A stretch of 64,000 nucleotides of DNA, from positions 5,343,501 through 5,407,500 of the forward strand of contig NZ_CP159992.1 in the NCBI RefSeq assembly GCF_040702995.1, read 5' to 3'. The notes under the pieces were generated by a model that saw nothing but the letters and a program-made list of their open reading frames with translations, ran no database searches and was not told the DNA's origin. The DNA comes from Paenibacillus sp. AN1007. GTDB lineage: Bacteria; Bacillota; Bacilli; Paenibacillales; Paenibacillaceae. This document shows, one piece after another, positions 7,868-16,882 of this stretch; the stretch's first letter is position 1, and the number at the start of each line of letters is the position of its first letter. The translations under genes were made by a program, and so were the position numbers.

Positions 7868-9163
7868 TCAGGGCTGCAGTATGGGTTGTACTTCCGTCTG
7901 CATTTGCTTTAAATTATCCTCGGCAGCCGCTGTACGGGCGAACAAACGGTCAAATCCCTGCAGCACCGCATTATCAATATCCTGCCAGCGAATATGTCCT
8001 GGAATCAGGCGCGCTTTGGGCATTTCATTAATGACCGCCTGCTCGATATGCTCTCTGCTCGGGTTGTTTGGCTGCTCGATGAAGGCGTCCGAGTTCAGCA
8101 CCGAAGTACGCGCAGGCACAAAATACGTCGCGGTGGCCTGAGTCCCTTGTTCACTGGCAAAATACTTCAGCAGCTTCTTCGTTTCCTCCGGATGTTTGCT
8201 GTCGTTAAACATGGCATAACCCGCCTGCCCCAGCATCGGTACGCTGCCCTGTGAACCGGACGGCATAGGGGCAATGCTCCATTCAAAATCCTTGATCTCC
8301 CTCGCTTTGGACACATAGCTGTAGTTATCGAAGAACATGCCCACATTGCCTGCATCGAAGCTCACCTGCTCGCCCGCTTTCGGGTGAGATTCGTCGGTAA
8401 ACATCATGCGCTCCAGCATCGCGAAGGTCTGCACACCGTACTGATCATTCCAGGTAAACGCTGTCATATCTTCGTTGAACGGCCCGCTTCCATTAGACCA
8501 GGAGTACGAGGAAAGCACCGCCCAAGTCTTCCAGTCGCGAAAAAAGTTAGCCCCATAGATGCGATTCGCCGCATCTTTGCTGGTGATGGCTTTGGCAGAT
8601 GCCTCGAACTGTTCCCACGTCCACTCCCCTTTGGCAGCCAGCGTGTTTGGATCGGTCAGCCCGGCTTTGTCGAAGAGCGTTTTATTATAAAACATCACCA
8701 CCGGCGGTGTAGAAAACGGCAGGCCTAACAGTTGATCTCCCTCACGGAAGAGATCAAGCGTGCTGGGAATGTAATCATCCAGCTTAAATTGTGCATCATC
8801 CTTGAACGCCGACAGGTCGGCCAGGATCTGGTTGGACTTGAACTGCGGTATCATTCGTTCCGATACCCAGGCCAGATCAGGCAGCGAGCCCCCTGCGGCA
8901 AGCACCGATATTTTCTGCTGATAATCGGCAAATGGCACCGATTCCATCGTTACCTTGATGCCCGGGTTCTCTTTGGTGAAGCCATCAATCAGCTTGTTGT
9001 ACACATCAATGTGTGCCTGATTCCCCCACATCATGAACTTCAGCTCTACCTTGTCGTTCTCTCCACCAGAGGCGTTAGAATCCCGGCCCGTATTGGTGCT
9101 TGTGCACCCGATTAGAGCTGTGATCATAAACGCGAGAACCAGCATCAGTCCTGCCTTTTTCAT
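7868..9163 (-). CDS. Sugar ABC transporter substrate-binding lipoprotein (family 1)
   Basis: Extracellular solute-binding protein, family 1 (MalE/UgpB class), 431 residues. The signal peptide ends in lipobox LIGC with Cys20. The mature chain starts STNTGRDSNASGGENDKVELKFMMWG, a Ser/Asn linker and then the first strand. Segments PGIKVTMESVPFADYQQKISVLAAGG and WTWEQFEASAKAIT are typical. An AAGGGGG site precedes the ATG. It sits directly downstream of the YesM/YesN pair and begins the transporter operon, fitting a system in which the sensor pair induces uptake. Confidence 0.93.
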   Translation of the reverse strand: MKKAGLMLVLAFMITALIGCTSTNTGRDSNASGGENDKVELKFMMWGNQAHIDVYNKLIDGFTKENPGIKVTMESVPFADYQQKISVLAAGGSLPDLAWVSERMIPQFKSNQILADLSAFKDDAQFKLDDYIPSTLDLFREGDQLLGLPFSTPPVVMFYNKTLFDKAGLTDPNTLAAKGEWTWEQFEASAKAITSKDAANRIYGANFFRDWKTWAVLSSYSWSNGSGPFNEDMTAFTWNDQYGVQTFAMLERMMFTDESHPKAGEQVSFDAGNVGMFFDNYSYVSKAREIKDFEWSIAPMPSGSQGSVPMLGQAGYAMFNDSKHPEETKKLLKYFASEQGTQATATYFVPARTSVLNSDAFIEQPNNPSREHIEQAVINEMPKARLIPGHIRWQDIDNAVLQGFDRLFARTAAAEDNLKQMQTEVQPILQP

Positions 9164-9308
9164 AGAAATCCCCCTTATGGACGTTATGGTATTCCTGTGC
9201 CACCTCAGTATATCGAAAGCGATGCTTGCTCCTAAATCACGTCAGTTTCAGAAATGGTACGGAATTTTAAGAGGTTTTGTGTCGCTCTAGCCCTGCCCTC
9301 TGTTCTCA

Positions 9309-10085
9309 CTAATCCCCACGCTGCACACCATATCCGTCACGGTATTCCCCCGCCGTACACCCTGCCTGCTGCTTAAACACCAGCATAAAATGTTTGGGGC
9401 TCTGATACCCGGATAACCGGGCAACGTCATAGATTTTGAGCCCGGTGTTGACCAGCAGCCATTTGGCCCGTTCCATGCGGGCCTCCGCGATATAATCGGA
9501 GTAGTTGATGCCTGTCTCGGTTTTGAACAACTGGCTCAGATAGGTCGGGTTCAGGTTGACCAGTGCAGCAACCGTCTGGAGCCGCAGGTCACCATCCGGA
9601 TGCTGGTGGATATGTTCCTTCACACTGCGAATAATTTTACGCGGCTCCCCATGATCCAGCTCTGCTGCGCCAGTAGGTTCTGAAACAGGAAGTGTGGAGC
9701 GGCCGAATCTGCGGTCCAGCAGCGATTGCATTTTTTGCAGACATTTCACCAGTTCATGACGCTCTATGGGCTTCAGCAGATAGCTCAGCACCCCGTGCTC
9801 CATCGCCCGGCGTGCATATTCAAATTCACCGTATCCGCTAATAATGAGCATCAGCAGTTCGGGGTACATCTCTCTGGCCAGCGAAACGAGCGTTAACCCA
9901 TCCATCTCACGCATGCGGATATCTGTGATTAATACATCCGGCACTTCACAGCGCAGCACCTCCAGTGCCTCGGCTCCGCTCGCCGCTTCCCCCACCACCT
10001 GAAACTGAGGGGATGCCTGTACAATCAACTCTCGCAACCCCTGACGAATCACCGTTTCATCCTCCACAAGCAGCACTTTATACAT
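9309..10085 (-). CDS. Response regulator, AraC-type output (YesN-like)
   Basis: Two-component response regulator. The receiver domain has acidic residues in VEDE near the N-terminus, the phosphoacceptor in VLITDIRMREMDG, and Lys in LLKPIERHE. The C-terminal AraC/XylS DNA-binding domain has two helix-turn-helices (NLNPTYLSQLFKTETGINYSDYI and YDVARLSGYQSPKHFMLVFK). The ATG at 10085 is preferred over the TTG at 10094 because AAAGGGG is 10 bases upstream of it. The gene overlaps the kinase end. It is expected to activate the sugar operon at 9163-3612. Confidence 0.92.
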   Translation of the reverse strand: MYKVLLVEDETVIRQGLRELIVQASPQFQVVGEAASGAEALEVLRCEVPDVLITDIRMREMDGLTLVSLAREMYPELLMLIISGYGEFEYARRAMEHGVLSYLLKPIERHELVKCLQKMQSLLDRRFGRSTLPVSEPTGAAELDHGEPRKIIRSVKEHIHQHPDGDLRLQTVAALVNLNPTYLSQLFKTETGINYSDYIAEARMERAKWLLVNTGLKIYDVARLSGYQSPKHFMLVFKQQAGCTAGEYRDGYGVQRGD

Positions 10086-10090
10086 GCGTA

Positions 10091-12034
10091 TCAATCCCCT
10101 TTCGGTTGAAGGTGAATGGATAAGGTAACAACCAGCCCCTGTCCAGGACTGCCATCAACACTTAGCCCGCTGTCTTTTCCATATACCAGATGCAGCCTTT
10201 GGGCGATATTGTGCAGCCCCAGACTCTCCCCGGCATGACGATGCAGAATGGGATTAGCAGGTGGGTGCACGGTTTGTCCGGAAATCGTCTGTCCAGAGAT
10301 AGAAGCATTTAACCGATCCAGCTCCTCCTGTTCCATTCCTTTGCCGTTGTCCCGTACACTGATGAGCAGTTCCTGATCAAATAAAACGGCAGATACCCAG
10401 ATTATGCCCCCCGTGCTGCCGCCTGCTAGACTTCCTTCGATCCCATGGCAGATCGCATTTTCCACCAGCGGCTGCAGGATCAGCTTGGGAACAGGACAGT
10501 CGTTAACTTCTTCCTCAATGTCATAAATAATCTCCAGTTCACCGTTATAACGCACCTGTTGAATTCGCACATAAGCATCGACAAACGCCAGCTCTTCCCG
10601 CAACGTCACCATGCGATCTGCCTTATCAATGGTGTATCGCAGCAGCCTGCCAAGCGCTGTCACCATTGCAGATACTTCGGCATGCCTCTGACGGACAGCC
10701 ATCATGTTGATCGACTCCAATGTGTTGTATATAAAATGAGGATTCATCTGGCTCTGCAGCGCCGACAGTTCTGCTTCCCGTTCCTGAATTTCGAGTACAT
10801 ACACCTCATGAAACAGGCGATGAATCTCCTCCATCATGCGGTTAAATCCCCGGCTGATCTGTCCTAGTTCATCACTGCTGTAATGGGTAACCCGCTGGCT
10901 GAAATCACCCTGCTCCACACGAATCATATGGTGTTTCAACCGAATAAGCGGACGAGTGACCCTATAAGATACCAGTACGGCGAGGATTGCTACAGCCGCC
11001 ATACAGAGGAGGGCAAGTCCCATCGTAAACGTAAGCATTTCCCCCGACTCCTTTTGAATGACCGTAATTGGCGTCAGGCTGATTACAGACAACCCGGAAT
11101 ATCCTGAATGATGCCTGACATGGAGGTAGGAACGTCCATTCAGTTCTATCTTCTGATTCTCTGCATAATCGCGAATTTCCCCGTGGGATAACAGCGGTTC
11201 ATAAGCGGACAACCCATCCGTAGACGTCTTTTCATAAACCAGACGCTGCTGGCTGTCCACGATCATCAGACTTGCCTTTTGCTCGAAATTCAGGTTAGAC
11301 AGCAGCTGCCCAAAGGCCTCCAGACGGATATCAACCAAAATGTACCCCAACCGCTGGAGCGTCCCCGGATCACGCAGCTCTCTGCCCACCGTAATATAGG
11401 ATGCTTCCTGACCGCTTACATAGTAGCCGGGAACATGCGGGGGGAGCAGACGCCATGTGCCTTCTGTGCCTTTCAGTTCAGTAAACCACTGCTCCCGGCT
11501 GCCGTCCCAGACAGGCTTGACCGCAAGGGAGTCCAGATTGGAGAACAGAATGCCGCTGTTGCTGATCAGATGAATGCCCCGAATCTCCGGCCGATCATAA
11601 GCTTGAGCCGAGGTGTACAGTTTCATTTTCTGATAATCATCCGACCTCGCCCACGTTCCCGAACCCATCGGTCCATCGTACTCACGCAGGATGCCAAGCA
11701 CCATCTGGTCATAGAGCGGCAGGAGCGACAAGCGCTCGAAGTCCTTCAGCATCCGGTTGAGATTCATGTTAATCTGTCGCACCATATCAATGGTGAACTG
11801 CTCGGTCTTGCGGTCCAGCGTCTGCGAAAAATGGGCAACGTTCATCACCCCCTGCAGACTGAGCGGCAAGAGTGTCAATACCAGAAAGAGCAGCAGCAGC
11901 TTAGTGCGCAGATTAATGCTTTTTCGCAGCGAACGGAAACTACTGAAACCCCGGATTGAAACCAGATCACGCATAGAATGAATGCCCTGTGCGCAGCTGC
12001 GTACGGCGTCTCTCACCCTTCCTATCATTTTCAT
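10091..12034 (-). CDS. Sensor histidine kinase (YesM-like)
   Basis: Membrane sensor kinase of the LytS/YesM class. Order: transmembrane segment (LLLLFLVLTLLPLSLQGVMN), large extracellular sensor domain of ~250 residues, second transmembrane segment (MGLALLCMAAVAILAVLV), HAMP, then the His_kinase domain with SQMNPHFIYNTLESINMM, where His is the phosphorylation site, and a GHKL ATPase with N-box and ISVRDNGKGM. AAGGAGG at 12040-12046 points to the ATG at 12034 or 12028, not the upstream in-frame start at 12088. It should sense an extracellular sugar and phosphorylate the adjacent regulator. Confidence 0.92.
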   Translation of the reverse strand: MKMIGRVRDAVRSCAQGIHSMRDLVSIRGFSSFRSLRKSINLRTKLLLLFLVLTLLPLSLQGVMNVAHFSQTLDRKTEQFTIDMVRQINMNLNRMLKDFERLSLLPLYDQMVLGILREYDGPMGSGTWARSDDYQKMKLYTSAQAYDRPEIRGIHLISNSGILFSNLDSLAVKPVWDGSREQWFTELKGTEGTWRLLPPHVPGYYVSGQEASYITVGRELRDPGTLQRLGYILVDIRLEAFGQLLSNLNFEQKASLMIVDSQQRLVYEKTSTDGLSAYEPLLSHGEIRDYAENQKIELNGRSYLHVRHHSGYSGLSVISLTPITVIQKESGEMLTFTMGLALLCMAAVAILAVLVSYRVTRPLIRLKHHMIRVEQGDFSQRVTHYSSDELGQISRGFNRMMEEIHRLFHEVYVLEIQEREAELSALQSQMNPHFIYNTLESINMMAVRQRHAEVSAMVTALGRLLRYTIDKADRMVTLREELAFVDAYVRIQQVRYNGELEIIYDIEEEVNDCPVPKLILQPLVENAICHGIEGSLAGGSTGGIIWVSAVLFDQELLISVRDNGKGMEQEELDRLNASISGQTISGQTVHPPANPILHRHAGESLGLHNIAQRLHLVYGKDSGLSVDGSPGQGLVVTLSIHLQPKGD

Positions 12035-12261
12035 GCCCTCCTCCTTGGTTAAATCATTGTATGAGACCTCCCCACAGGTATAGTTCAACCCGCTTCTATC
12101 ATCAGAAATTCAGGAATGAATTGAGGTCATCATATCCAGTTTAGAGGCACGGCGGCTATCCCGTAAGGTATGGATTCGGTACGAAATTTCAAGGGGAAAC
12201 TGCTTCGGAGGCAGTTAGAAACTTGTTCGAGGGGGCTTTGGAGTGAGTTTGAGACAGCACC

Positions 12262-12291
12262 AAAAAGCCGACTGCATCACGGCAGCCGACT
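12262..12291 (-). terminator. Rho-independent terminator, copy 1 of a related pair
   Basis: On the minus strand AGTCGGCTGC and GCAGTCGGCT form a 10-bp stem (two G-T pairs) with a six-base loop, followed by TTTTT. Its right arm shares CCGACTGCAT on the plus strand with the terminator at 12402-12428, so the two appear related by duplication. Both lie between the spo0E-like gene and the yesM gene on the same strand. The remaining bases of this gap hold no gene. Confidence 0.75.
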
Positions 12292-12401
12292 TCCTTTAAG
12301 TACATCCCTATTCGTGCAGCCTAACTTAGGCAGGTTGAAATAGGGCATTTTATAAAGACTCTATAAGTGTTCTAATCTTATAACTTGAATATGGTCATAT
12401 C

Positions 12402-12428
12402 AAAAAACCGACTGCATTATGCAATCGG
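12402..12428 (-). terminator. Terminator overlapping the end of a spo0E-like gene
   Basis: On the minus strand CCGATTGCAT pairs with ATGCAGTCGG and is followed by six T. The stop codon of the spo0E-like gene (12417-12419) lies inside the loop-proximal stem, so the last codons double as terminator. Confidence 0.8.
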
Positions 12429-12605
12429 CTGTCTTTTCATAAAGTGTTTTTTATATTGAAATCGATAATATTCGTTAATTAATTCATCCAAAATCATGGA
12501 CTGTTCGAGGACTTTGTTATCCTGCATGCCATGATTCTCTGCCAACCAACGTAACTCCTGCCTATTCTGCTCGATTCGATCTTTGATCTGCAGCGGTTCA
12601 CTCAC
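12417..12605 (-). CDS. Spo0E-family aspartyl-phosphate phosphatase
   Basis: Small protein (62 residues) of the Spo0E/YisI/YnzD family, two helices with the signature EQSMILDELINEY; the Ser and Asp of the SxxLD motif are the family hallmark for dephosphorylating Spo0A~P. A GTG start at 12605 is chosen because GAGGGGG is 8 bases upstream; longer in-frame starts lack a site. The family normally restrains sporulation. It resembles the second copy at 19692-19871 (EQSMALDELINEY), so the island carries paralogues. Confidence 0.88.
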   Translation of the reverse strand: MSEPLQIKDRIEQNRQELRWLAENHGMQDNKVLEQSMILDELINEYYRFQYKKHFMKRQPIA

Positions 12606-12926
12606 AGCATACACCCCCTCTTTGTATAACATAATAGGATAGATTGCCAAAAAATTCATATTTTGTTCCTTTGCAAAATTTAATGTTTATTGCCGGAGTG
12701 TAATTTCATAAATTTAGTCTTGTTGATATTGTCAAATGCTAACACCCTACTACAACATATGGATACATGATCTATAGTTACAGCTATATACCGTACTCTA
12801 TCTATCTTTCATTGGAAATCTCCAACTATAATTTAGATTATCCTTTTACCTTGATGATGAAAATTATTGTTGTCGAATACGATCAGTAGTTATATGAATC
12901 AGATGTGTTCTGATCACTGCAATGAT
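12606..12926. other. AT-rich non-coding gap
   Basis: No convincing gene, RNA or repeat was seen. The left edge holds the upstream region of the spo0E-like gene; the right edge leads into the toxin promoter. Confidence 0.5.
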
Positions 12927-12955
12927 GTCCAATTCAATATTGCTTATGGTATAAT
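12927..12955 (+). promoter_or_regulatory. Extended -10 promoter of the holin-like toxin gene
   Basis: TGGTATAAT (12947-12955) is a consensus -10 with the TGn extension. The -35 at 17-base spacing (GTCCAA) is poor, as is usual for extended -10 promoters. The toxin start is about 65 bases downstream. Confidence 0.6.
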
Positions 12956-13019
12956 ATTCCTATCAACAGAATGGCTAATATGGGTGGTCGGCTAGTCTCC
13001 TGCAAAGGAGGTGATGCCT

Positions 13020-13136
13020 GTGGCGATTGAAACGGTATTGACATTAATGATCAGTTTTGCCGGGTTCATTGTAACCTTGATTGGACTGATTGTAACTATT
13101 GTCATTGCCTTAAATAATCAAAACAAAAAGAAATAG
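13020..13136 (+). CDS. Putative holin-like toxin (type I toxin, TxpA/BsrG-like)
   Basis: A 38-residue single-span membrane peptide that is too short for ordinary gene calling. It reads MAIETVLTLMISFAG, then an Ile/Val/Leu-rich span, then NNQNKKK at the cytoplasmic end. This is the pattern of the putative holin-like toxin family (PF16935), whose B. subtilis members are toxins of type I toxin-antitoxin systems. A perfect AAGGAGG at 13005-13011 gives 8-base spacing to the GTG; an in-frame ATG at 13014 is only 2 bases from it. The stop codon is embedded in a 9-bp inverted repeat that would terminate a convergent antisense RNA. Confidence 0.82.
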   Translation: MAIETVLTLMISFAGFIVTLIGLIVTIVIALNNQNKKK

Positions 13137-13250
13137 ACCGCCCCCGCTAAGGTAAAGGTCTATTTCAGCTACCTATGCACAGCCACCGCCCTTAGAAGCG
13201 GCTGTTGTAAAGAGTGAGGATGTTAGCGCATCCTTGCTCTTTTTTTATTA
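13121..13250 (-). ncRNA. Candidate antisense antitoxin RNA
   Basis: Type I toxins of this family are repressed by a convergent RNA overlapping the 3' end of the toxin message. Here the minus strand has AAATAGACC/GGTCTATTT arms (13157-13165 and 13131-13139) followed by CTTTTTGTTT, a terminator lying over the toxin stop codon. A possible promoter is TTAACT-17-TAAACT at about 13260-13290. The RNA body would be about 100-130 bases. Inferred, not shown. Confidence 0.5.
13209..13247 (+). terminator. Terminator of the toxin transcript
   Basis: AAAGAGTGAGGATG (13209-13222) pairs with CATCCTTGCTCTTT (13229-13242), 14 bp with two G-T pairs, six-base loop, then a T run to 13247. It ends the plus-strand toxin message after a ~70-base 3' untranslated region. 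Confidence 0.85.
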
Positions 13251-13399
13251 TCTCCAGTTTAGCACAGTTTGCTGCACAAGTTAACTCTTTACTGGTAATT
13301 ATTGTAGCTCAGTTTCGGAGTAACTTTTCGATAAAGGGCTCACACTTTACTGCAGCATTCAGGTTATTTAATTTATTTAGTGTAAACGAAACGCCCCTC

Positions 13400-14107
13400 C
13401 TACTTCACCTGCTTTATAAACGCCAAGTCAGGATTCACTCCATCTCCCATTTCAATAAATGTATCATATGATCCACTAAAGGTTATTTTGCCTTGATGAA
13501 TGAAATGCAGCACACACTGGATATTTGCAATATCCTGCAGATGATGGTTCGAGACCAGTACAGTGCACTCATTATGGAGTGCCAGCTTTAGGATTCTTTT
13601 TAAAATATGATAACGCATCTCCGGATCGATCCCTGCTAGTGGCTCATCGAAGATATACAATTTCCTCTTCATTAATGTGATGGCCAGAATACATAAATAG
13701 CGCCTCTCCCCAACAGACAGCTGCCCGAACTCCATATTCCATACACGCTGTACCAAATCCACCTCAGCTGGACTCATATCTCCATCTACATAAGGTTCAT
13801 TATTCACTTCAATACGGTTGGAGTGATCGGAGTACAGAAAAAAACGAAAAAGATCCTTTGCCTTTAAGGTTAGAGGAAATAACAAACCCTGCAGCTGGTA
13901 GATGATTTCGTTCTCATCAGGAACACCTTGTATTTCTGGCGGGCGTTTTATCACATTCGCGATCAGATCCAATAATGTCGTTTTACCGGAACCATTTTTG
14001 CCAATGATCATATTCACGGTCTGTTCAGGAAACCCCACATGCAAATGATCCAGATTTTTGCGAGAGGCTTTGGGATAAGAAAAGCTCAAATCTTCAATTT
14101 TAATCAT
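13400..14107 (-). CDS. ABC transporter ATP-binding protein
   Basis: ATPase of a two-gene ABC-2 type exporter (235 residues). Walker A IGKNGSGKTT, signature LSVGERR, Walker B LYIFDEPLAGID and switch His in SNHH are all present. AGGAGG precedes the ATG at 14107; the longer frame upstream has no site. The permease gene ends 11 bases before it. The cargo is unknown; such pairs in Paenibacillus islands often export peptides or confer drug or bacteriocin tolerance. Confidence 0.9.
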   Translation of the reverse strand: MIKIEDLSFSYPKASRKNLDHLHVGFPEQTVNMIIGKNGSGKTTLLDLIANVIKRPPEIQGVPDENEIIYQLQGLLFPLTLKAKDLFRFFLYSDHSNRIEVNNEPYVDGDMSPAEVDLVQRVWNMEFGQLSVGERRYLCILAITLMKRKLYIFDEPLAGIDPEMRYHILKRILKLALHNECTVLVSNHHLQDIANIQCVLHFIHQGKITFSGSYDTFIEMGDGVNPDLAFIKQVK

Positions 14108-14118
14108 AGATCCTCCTG

Positions 14119-14880
14119 CTATGTCCGATGTGTTCTGGATATGACTTTCACAAACTTGAGTGCGATGAGTCCGCAGGTAACATAACAAAGTGTAATGAAG
14201 CTCATGTTGATCAGACTCAAATGTGGAAAAGGACTATCTATAAACCATTCCGCTATTAAAAAGGTTAGATTGCGAACATATTCCATTGGATTAATAAACA
14301 CCAGATATAGACCGTATTCTGTTGTATACGCCAGCCCCTTTGCAGACAGAAAAAACATGACCAATAGACTCATACTGATCACCGCATTCAGCGACTCCTG
14401 CCTTACCGGAAGAAGCATGAGGATAAGCGTTAATAAAATGACCATGACAGACCCCAATATACAGCTTGTTAAAGACACGGCGAGAAACAAAGCAACCTGT
14501 CCAAAGCTATCCAGAAATATCACTCCCGTTATTAGCGAGAACAGAAGAATGGTCAAGAACAGAAAACCAATTTGGTTCAGAGCTTTTCCCCAAATAATAG
14601 GATATTTACTACCCGAGATAAATTTGAACATCTTGAAAAAACCGCTCTCCCTTAGAGAGATCAGATTGGTCGTCACATCGATGGACATCACAAAGATAAT
14701 ATATGAAACGAATACACTCGTTTGGATGTAAAATTCATTGATCTCAGGCCCCTGGGTAAACCATTGATAGTTAAAAATAAAAAACGCAATAAGGGGAAAT
14801 AACAGATACCATACGAATGCCACTTTGTTGCTTAACATCATTTTAGTAAACAGCCGGAAGTATTCACGAGTTATTTTCAA
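14119..14880 (-). CDS. ABC-2 type transporter permease
   Basis: Six-span membrane protein (253 residues) paired with the ATPase downstream. Hydrophobic stretches include VAFVWYLLFPLIAFFIFNY, FLFLTILLFSLITGVIFL and SVMVILLTLILMLLP. A TTG start at 14880 lies 7 bases after GGAGG; upstream in-frame codons lack a site. The gene is divergent from the padR-like gene at 15134 across a 250-base AT-rich control region. Confidence 0.85.
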   Translation of the reverse strand: MKITREYFRLFTKMMLSNKVAFVWYLLFPLIAFFIFNYQWFTQGPEINEFYIQTSVFVSYIIFVMSIDVTTNLISLRESGFFKMFKFISGSKYPIIWGKALNQIGFLFLTILLFSLITGVIFLDSFGQVALFLAVSLTSCILGSVMVILLTLILMLLPVRQESLNAVISMSLLVMFFLSAKGLAYTTEYGLYLVFINPMEYVRNLTFLIAEWFIDSPFPHLSLINMSFITLCYVTCGLIALKFVKVISRTHRT

Positions 14881-15087
14881 AAAACAACCTCCAATTGATC
14901 CATTGTTACATGCTGTATTAAGAGATGACACAAAAAAACATAATCCAATTATATAATATTTTGTAAATAATTTAATAGCATTACCATCAGAAATATTGAT
15001 TATGTATAGTCTACTTCTATCAAAAAGATGAATTTATACAATATCAAGCTCAAAGATCACCCTATTTCCTTGAATTAATTTCAAATA

Positions 15088-15108
15088 TATGTTAATTTAA
15101 CTACATAG
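15088..15108. promoter_or_regulatory. Candidate PadR operator
   Basis: GTTAA-T-TTAAC is an 11-bp palindrome flanked by TATGT and ACATA arms, 26 bases before the padR-like start. PadR proteins bind ATGT...ACAT dyads, usually with 8 bases between; here there are 10. The site could control both this gene and the divergent ABC exporter. Confidence 0.4.
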
Positions 15109-15133
15109 AAATACATAGTAGGTGGTGTACCCG

Positions 15134-15493
15134 TTGAAAAATGAAATGATCAAAGGATATATCGATGGTATTGTGCTCTCCATTCTGATTCAAAGGGATG
15201 CATACGGATATGAGATATCTCAACATATTAATCAAGTAACCGACGGTGCATTTCTGCTCAAGGAAGGCACGCTGTATCCTGCATTAAAGAGACTGGAGGC
15301 TAATTCTTATGTCGAAGGCTACTGGGGGGAACAGGAAGGCGGGCCCAGACGAAAATATTACAGGATAACAGATGAAGGCCAACTTCGACTTGAAGCGATC
15401 AAAAGCTCATGGGAACAAAATACACAGATCATTAATGTTTTCTTAGGAGGAACGGCAAATGGACATTCAATCTTATTTAGACCAAGTGTTTAA
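15134..15493 (+). CDS. PadR-family transcriptional regulator
   Basis: Winged-helix repressor, 119 residues, with the family core GYIDGIVLSILIQRDAYGYEIS, then FLLKEGTLYPALKRLE and the wing GGPRRKYYRIT. The TTG at 15134 follows AGGTGG by about 8 bases. The 3' end overlaps the start of the next gene by 35 bases, the usual PadR plus HAAS-domain membrane-protein arrangement, so this regulator probably controls its own operon and perhaps the divergent exporter. Confidence 0.9.
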   Translation: MKNEMIKGYIDGIVLSILIQRDAYGYEISQHINQVTDGAFLLKEGTLYPALKRLEANSYVEGYWGEQEGGPRRKYYRITDEGQLRLEAIKSSWEQNTQIINVFLGGTANGHSILFRPSV

Positions 15494-16341
15494 GAGAACC
15501 TTTTTATCTAAACGAGAACGCACTGATTTGGCAGAAGAAATGGCTGCACATTTGCATTCCTCCAAGGAGCATTATATGAATGAGGGATGCACTGACGAGC
15601 AAGCAGCCACCAAAGCTATAGCCTCTTTTGGCGATTCGATCACCATAAGAACGAAATTGACTCAAGCGACCTATGGTCTATCAAGCAAACTGATTCTGCG
15701 GTTTATAACGATAAGCTTTCTCTTATATTTAAGCTCCCTGTTCACAGGAATAATTCTTCATTACTACGATGTTCATAACCGAGCGATCGAACTTTTCCCT
15801 GTAGTCTTCATTACTCTATGTGCCATGAGCAGTGCTTTACTGCTGACTCGCAAAAACACAGATCGTTGGTGTCTATTGTCGGTTCCCATTTTATTCGGGT
15901 TAGGATATTTGCAGGCATATCTAGGTCTTTTCAAAAATAGGCTTGGGGGCGCGGATTCATTTACGCTTTTTGAAAATTTATTTTTCAGCGGTGCGTATGA
16001 CTTTTCAGGGCGCAGCAGCTTTCATGTTTATCGGTGGTCTGATCCTAGCAGTTCAAACACTCATTTTGTTTATTTTCAGCAAAAACCTCTATATTTCTTT
16101 GATGCCTTTTGTATTCCCCATTCTTTACACCGTATCTCACATGGTTGTTTTTGGACCATATTATATGTTCATTGGAGATGACTTTAGTTCGTCCGTTGCC
16201 AATGGATACAGCGTTTTTGCAGTCAGTAACATTCAACGTCTTTCCGATATCGGTGTGAAACTAGGTATGTGTCTTGTCTTGTTTTTCACTTTAGGTTTAG
16301 TGAAGAAGCGGATATTTAAATCTAAGCTTCAGGCTGGATGA
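15459..16341 (+). pseudogene. HAAS-domain (permease prefix) membrane protein, frameshifted
   Basis: The first ~180 residues (MDIQSYLDQVFKRTFLSK..., with LAEEMAAHLHSS) match the cytoplasmic HAAS/permease-prefix domain that follows PadR genes, then four membrane spans. Near 16002-16005 (TTTT) the frame ends its sensible reading, and the +1 frame continues with QGAAAFMFIGGLILAVQTLILF to a stop at 16341. Removing one T restores DFQGAAAFMF and a single ~293-residue protein. Either a true pseudogene, a slippery-run phase variant or a base-calling error. AGGAGGAA precedes the ATG. Confidence 0.75.
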
Positions 16342-16470
16342 GTTGAAATGAAATATTAGATTAATTAAAAAATAAGCCGCTTGTAATGAAATAAGAGCTG
16401 GCTTATTTTCCATGTATATGTTGATTTTCACTATTGGGGATGAATTATGATACCTCTCCATACTGTAAGC

Positions 16471-16674
16471 TTAATTCGAGATCAACATAAGCAGCTTACT
16501 TCCGACCCAAAGTAAATAACCAGCCTGGGTGATGATATACATTGATCGTTCCACACCTGTTAATCGCCTTTGTCTTTTAATTCTTCTTAAGTGTAGAAAA
16601 TATAAAAAGGAACTAACAAGTAAAAAAAGGATTCCCAAATCATTAAGTGCATTTAAAATAGGTATCTTAATCAT
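16471..16674 (-). CDS. Small two-span membrane protein, unknown
   Basis: 67 residues with two hydrophobic segments (LGILFLLVSSFLYFLHL and MYIITQAGYLLWVGSKLLMLI) joined by a very basic loop, RRIKRQRRLTGVERS. GAGGGGAAGGAG abuts the ATG at 16674. No family recognised. It sits alone between the frameshifted HAAS gene and an ABC permease. The 200 bases upstream (16675-16882) hold no other gene. Confidence 0.5.
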   Translation of the reverse strand: MIKIPILNALNDLGILFLLVSSFLYFLHLRRIKRQRRLTGVERSMYIITQAGYLLWVGSKLLMLISN

Positions 16675-16882
16675 CTCCTTCCCCTCTTATATGCCGCTAC
16701 AAATGAAGGGATTTACACAGATCAATTTAGCCGGCTGGAGCAGGAGCACATGTTAAACCAAAAATAAAAATGGCGACTGGAGGAACTCCTTCACTTGGCT
16801 TGACAATCCATCTGTTGAAAAAGAGCCTATCTTAGAAATGGATAATTAAGTTAATTTAAGAATGTGGCTGTTTAAAAGATTT

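Noticed and set aside
7511-8141. Plus-strand Cys/Leu/Ala-rich frames opposite the Gln-rich tail
   Set aside because: They arise from the same CAG/CTG-type repeats on the complementary strand and have no ribosome sites.
13137-13208. Riboswitch-like fold in the toxin 3' region
   Set aside because: The helices are better explained by the toxin/antisense RNA pair; no known aptamer motif was seen.
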